Origin: Deltaproteobacteria bacterium
GTDB taxonomy: Bacteria; Desulfobacterota; GWC2-55-46; DRQE01
DNA: 8,970 nucleotides
Direction of reading: 5' to 3'
Assembly (NCBI GenBank): GCA_011371515.1
Contig: DRQE01000107.1
Location: 1 to 8,970 of the forward strand
The notes under the pieces are model-generated. The model did not search any database. It was not told the DNA's origin and saw only the letters and a program-made list of their open reading frames with translations. Within the stretch, counting starts at the first letter, position 1. Each line of letters starts with the position of its first letter. Of the stretch, positions 6,841 through 8,970 are shown piece by piece. The position numbers and the translations under genes are program-made.

Positions 6841-7677
6841 ATGGAGCTTAAGTTTGTCAAGATGCACGGGCTCGGAAACGACTTCATAGTGCTTGACCTT
6901 CGAGGCAGGCGCGTAAGAGGACTTACTGAGCTTATAAAGAAGCTTTCCCACAGAAGATTCGGCATAGGGTTTGATCAGGCACTTGTGCTTAAAAACTCCA
7001 AGAAGGCAGACTTCCTTATGGAGATATACAATGCCGACGGCTCGAAGGTGGAGATGTGTGGCAATGGTATAAGATGTCTTGCAAACTACATATGGAAGAG
7101 AAGGCTCAAAAGAAAGCCCACCCTTTCGATAGAGACCATGGCAGGCATAAAGGCTGTCGAAAGGGTAAAGGGCGGGCTCGTAAGGGTGGACATGGGTGAG
7201 CCCATTCTTGAAGGCTCTCTTATACCCGTAAAGAAAGAGGGGCTTATAAAGGACCATCCTCTCAAAATAAGAGGAAGAACTTTTCACATTACCTGCGTAT
7301 CCATGGGTAACCCCCACTGTGTGATATTCGTGGACTCTGTGGATGACTTCGATGTTGCCCGCTTTGGTCCTGTGCTCGAAAGCCACAGCTTCTTTCCAAA
7401 CAGGACCAATGTGGAGTTTGTGGAAGTGCTGAACAAAAAGAAGATAAAGATGCGCGTGTGGGAAAGGGGCAGTGGCGAGACCTTTGCCTGTGGTACGGGA
7501 GCCTGTGCAAGTGCTGTGGCAAGCCACATAAAAGGATTGACACAGCGAAAGGTTGTGGTCTATCTTAAAGGGGGTGAACTCCTTATAGAATGGTCCAGAG
7601 ACGACAATCATGTCTACATGACAGGACCTGCAGAAGAAGTATTTGAAGGCACAATAAATGTAAAATTCTGGAGGTGA
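6841..7677 (+). CDS. dapF: Diaminopimelate epimerase
   Basis: A cofactor-independent epimerase converting LL-diaminopimelate to meso-diaminopimelate, used for peptidoglycan cross-links and as the LysA substrate. The 278-residue length is normal. The two-base mechanism uses a pair of cysteines, both present: C73 in EMCGNGIRCLANY and C217 in FACGTGACASAVA. Also seen are the N-terminal KMHGLGNDF (7-15), GNPHCVIFV (156-164) and the C-terminal MTGPAEEVFEG (260-270). GAGGTG (6830-6835) gives a 5-base ribosome-binding-site spacing. Its last bases form the ribosome-binding site of dapA. Its presence means LL-DAP is an intermediate, reached by the succinylase, acetylase or DapL route rather than the direct dehydrogenase route. 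Confidence 0.97.
   Translation: MELKFVKMHGLGNDFIVLDLRGRRVRGLTELIKKLSHRRFGIGFDQALVLKNSKKADFLMEIYNADGSKVEMCGNGIRCLANYIWKRRLKRKPTLSIETMAGIKAVERVKGGLVRVDMGEPILEGSLIPVKKEGLIKDHPLKIRGRTFHITCVSMGNPHCVIFVDSVDDFDVARFGPVLESHSFFPNRTNVEFVEVLNKKKIKMRVWERGSGETFACGTGACASAVASHIKGLTQRKVVVYLKGGELLIEWSRDDNHVYMTGPAEEVFEGTINVKFWR
7670..7677 (+). promoter_or_regulatory. Ribosome-binding site for dapA overlapping the dapF stop
   Basis: GGAGGTGA is a near-perfect anti-16S match and contains the dapF TGA stop. It ends 6 bases before the dapA ATG at 7684, so termination on dapF can directly feed initiation on dapA. Confidence 0.85.
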
Positions 7678-7683
7678 CAGGCT

Positions 7684-8565
7684 ATGTTTCAGGGCTGTTT
7701 CACGGCACTGGTTACACCGTTCAAAGAAGGCAAGGTTGACGAGGATGCCCTTAAAAGGCTACTTGAAATACAGATAGAGGCTGGGGTGGCAGGGGTTGTA
7801 CCCTGTGGCACCACGGGTGAAAGTGCTACCCTATCTTACGAAGAACACAACCGTGTCATAGAGCTTACGAAGGAGCTCACAGAGGGCAAGATAAAGGTTA
7901 TAGCAGGCACGGGCTCCAACTCAACGGCAGAGACCATAATGCTCACAAGACATGCAGAAGAGGTGGGTGCAGATGCTGCGCTTCTTATAACCCCCTACTA
8001 CAACAAGCCCACCCAGAAAGGGCTCCTTGAACACTACGGAAAGATAGCAGAACATACATCCATCCCGCTTATACTCTACAATGTGCCTAGTAGAACCGGT
8101 GTTAACATGCTTCCAGAAACGGTGGCAAGGCTTTCAGAGTTTGAAAACATAGTGGGAATAAAAGAGGCATCTGGAGACCTTGATCAGGTAAGCCAGATAA
8201 TAGAGCTTACTGGTGAAGACTTCACCGTGCTTTCAGGCGATGACTCTCTTACTCTACCCATGCTTGCAATAGGTGGACGGGGCGTCATATCTGTAACATC
8301 GAACATACTTCCGAGTGAGGTCTCGCTTCTGTGCAAACACTTCTTCGATGGCAACCTCGAGGAGGCAAGAAAGCTACACCAGAGGCTACAGCCACTTAAC
8401 AGGATTATGTTCATAGAGACCAACCCTATTCCTGTAAAGACAGCCCTTTCGATGATGGGGCTTATAGAGGAAGAGTTAAGGCTACCGCTTACCACCATAA
8501 CCGATGCGAACAGAATAAAGCTCGAAGAGCTGCTTAAAAACTACGGACTCATCAAGGAGGCATAA
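7684..8565 (+). CDS. dapA: 4-hydroxy-tetrahydrodipicolinate synthase
   Basis: Condenses pyruvate with aspartate-4-semialdehyde, the committed step of the DAP/lysine pathway, as a class I aldolase-type TIM barrel in the cytosol. The 293-residue length is standard. The Schiff-base lysine is K160 in GIKEASGD. The proton relay T43, Y106, Y132 and the substrate-binding R137 (LYNVPSRTG) are all present, each one position lower than in E. coli. PCGTTGESATL (40-50) and TPYYNKPTQ (103-111) are family signatures. Of the E. coli lysine-inhibition site, H56, N80, E84 and Y106 correspond to H55, N79, E83 and Y105 here, while H53 is replaced by Y52. Feedback inhibition by lysine is therefore plausible. The gene lies 6 bases after dapF and 7 before dapB. 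Confidence 0.97.
   Translation: MFQGCFTALVTPFKEGKVDEDALKRLLEIQIEAGVAGVVPCGTTGESATLSYEEHNRVIELTKELTEGKIKVIAGTGSNSTAETIMLTRHAEEVGADAALLITPYYNKPTQKGLLEHYGKIAEHTSIPLILYNVPSRTGVNMLPETVARLSEFENIVGIKEASGDLDQVSQIIELTGEDFTVLSGDDSLTLPMLAIGGRGVISVTSNILPSEVSLLCKHFFDGNLEEARKLHQRLQPLNRIMFIETNPIPVKTALSMMGLIEEELRLPLTTITDANRIKLEELLKNYGLIKEA
8554..8560 (+). promoter_or_regulatory. Ribosome-binding site for dapB at the end of dapA
   Basis: AAGGAGG sits in the last codons of dapA, 12 bases before the dapB ATG at 8573. The spacing is longer than at the other genes here, but no other good start codon fits and the DapB N-terminus is reached immediately after this ATG. Confidence 0.65.
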
Positions 8566-8572
8566 GTTCAGT

Positions 8573-8970
8573 ATGGTAAAGATAGCTATCACCGGTATCT
8601 CGGGCAGGATGGGCAGAACCATAGCCACATGCGTGGAAGACGAAGAAGGCGCCATACTTGCAGGTGCCCTCGAGAAAGAGGGACATCCATGGGTAGGAAG
8701 AGGCTTACAGGAGCTTACAGGGCTTAACACCAGTGTTGTGGTTACAGACAACCCCGAAGAGGCATTCCGTGATGCCGATGTGGTCATAGACTTTACCACC
8801 CCTGAGGCGACCATAAGAAACCTTGAGATTGCCGTAGCCCTTCAAAAGCCCGTTGTCATAGGCACGACAGGGTTTTCAGTGGAACAGCGGGCAACGATAA
8901 CAGAGGCATCACGGCGTGTGGGCGTTGTGTTTGCACCAAATATGAGCATAGGTGTGAACCTTCTGTTTCG
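8573..8970 (+). CDS. dapB: 4-hydroxy-tetrahydrodipicolinate reductase, 5' part
   Basis: Reduces hydroxy-tetrahydrodipicolinate with NAD(P)H, the second step of the DAP pathway. The frame runs off the window after 132 complete codons, about half of a typical 250-270-residue DapB. The Rossmann dinucleotide-binding motif GISGRMG is at residues 8-14, and an acidic residue (E34) follows in GALEKEGH at the position that contacts the cofactor ribose. VIDFTTPEAT (71-80), GTTGF (97-101) and APNMSIGVN (121-129) are diagnostic. The catalytic His and the lysine region lie beyond the edge. It is the fourth DAP/lysine gene in the row; a DAP aminotransferase gene (dapL) could follow, as in related gene clusters, but this cannot be seen. 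Confidence 0.95.
   Translation, partial: MVKIAITGISGRMGRTIATCVEDEEGAILAGALEKEGHPWVGRGLQELTGLNTSVVVTDNPEEAFRDADVVIDFTTPEATIRNLEIAVALQKPVVIGTTGFSVEQRATITEASRRVGVVFAPNMSIGVNLLF

Noticed and set aside
6742..7611. Long 289-residue open frame on the minus strand opposite dapF
   Set aside because: It mirrors the complete, motif-rich dapF gene and the end of lysA, and has no recognisable domain. Rare TTA, CTA and TCA codons in the real genes leave the antisense frame open by composition.

Overview
The window is a gene-dense, one-directional stretch of a bacterial chromosome. Every supported gene is on the + strand, and the longest non-coding gap is 66 bases. Arg is mostly AGG/AGA and Ile mostly ATA, and proteins are rich in Lys, Glu and Arg. 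This resembles thermophilic or deeply branching Gram-negative bacteria. The order argH - small lipoprotein - lysA - dapF - dapA - dapB recalls Nitrospirota and the former Deltaproteobacteria, but this placement is an inference. A phosphoheptose isomerase and an LptM-like outer-membrane lipoprotein support a diderm cell with lipopolysaccharide.

Layout. 1-447: C-terminal half of a DUF2156 (LPG-synthase C-terminal domain) protein cut by the window edge. 444-1373: radical SAM protein of the YhcC/TIGR01212 family, start overlapping the previous stop. 1376-2446: family M29 metallo-aminopeptidase. 2447-2512: the only real intergenic spacer, holding a plausible sigma-70-type promoter. 2513-3097: gmhA. 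3094-4038: conserved protein related to deoxyhypusine synthase but without its catalytic lysine. 4043-5434: argH. 5431-5550: a 39-residue LptM/LppL-like lipoprotein. 5555-6814: lysA. 6841-7677: dapF. 7684-8565: dapA. 8573-8970: 5' half of dapB, cut by the window edge.

How they work together. DapA and DapB carry out the first two committed steps of the diaminopimelate (DAP) pathway. DapF makes meso-DAP for peptidoglycan, and LysA decarboxylates it to lysine. The enzymes between DapB and DapF (dapL, or dapD/C/E) are outside the window. ArgH performs the last step of arginine synthesis. GmhA starts ADP-heptose synthesis for the LPS core, and LptM-like proteins assist the LPS translocon, so gmhA to dapB mixes envelope and amino-acid biosynthesis. 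From gmhA onward all gaps are 26 bases or less, and several ribosome-binding sites lie in the last codons of the preceding gene, consistent with one polycistronic transcript.

Most of the window is ordinary metabolism. The least explained element is the deoxyhypusine-synthase-like protein at 3094-4038. No RNA genes, mobile elements, CRISPR arrays, riboswitches or convincing terminators were seen.
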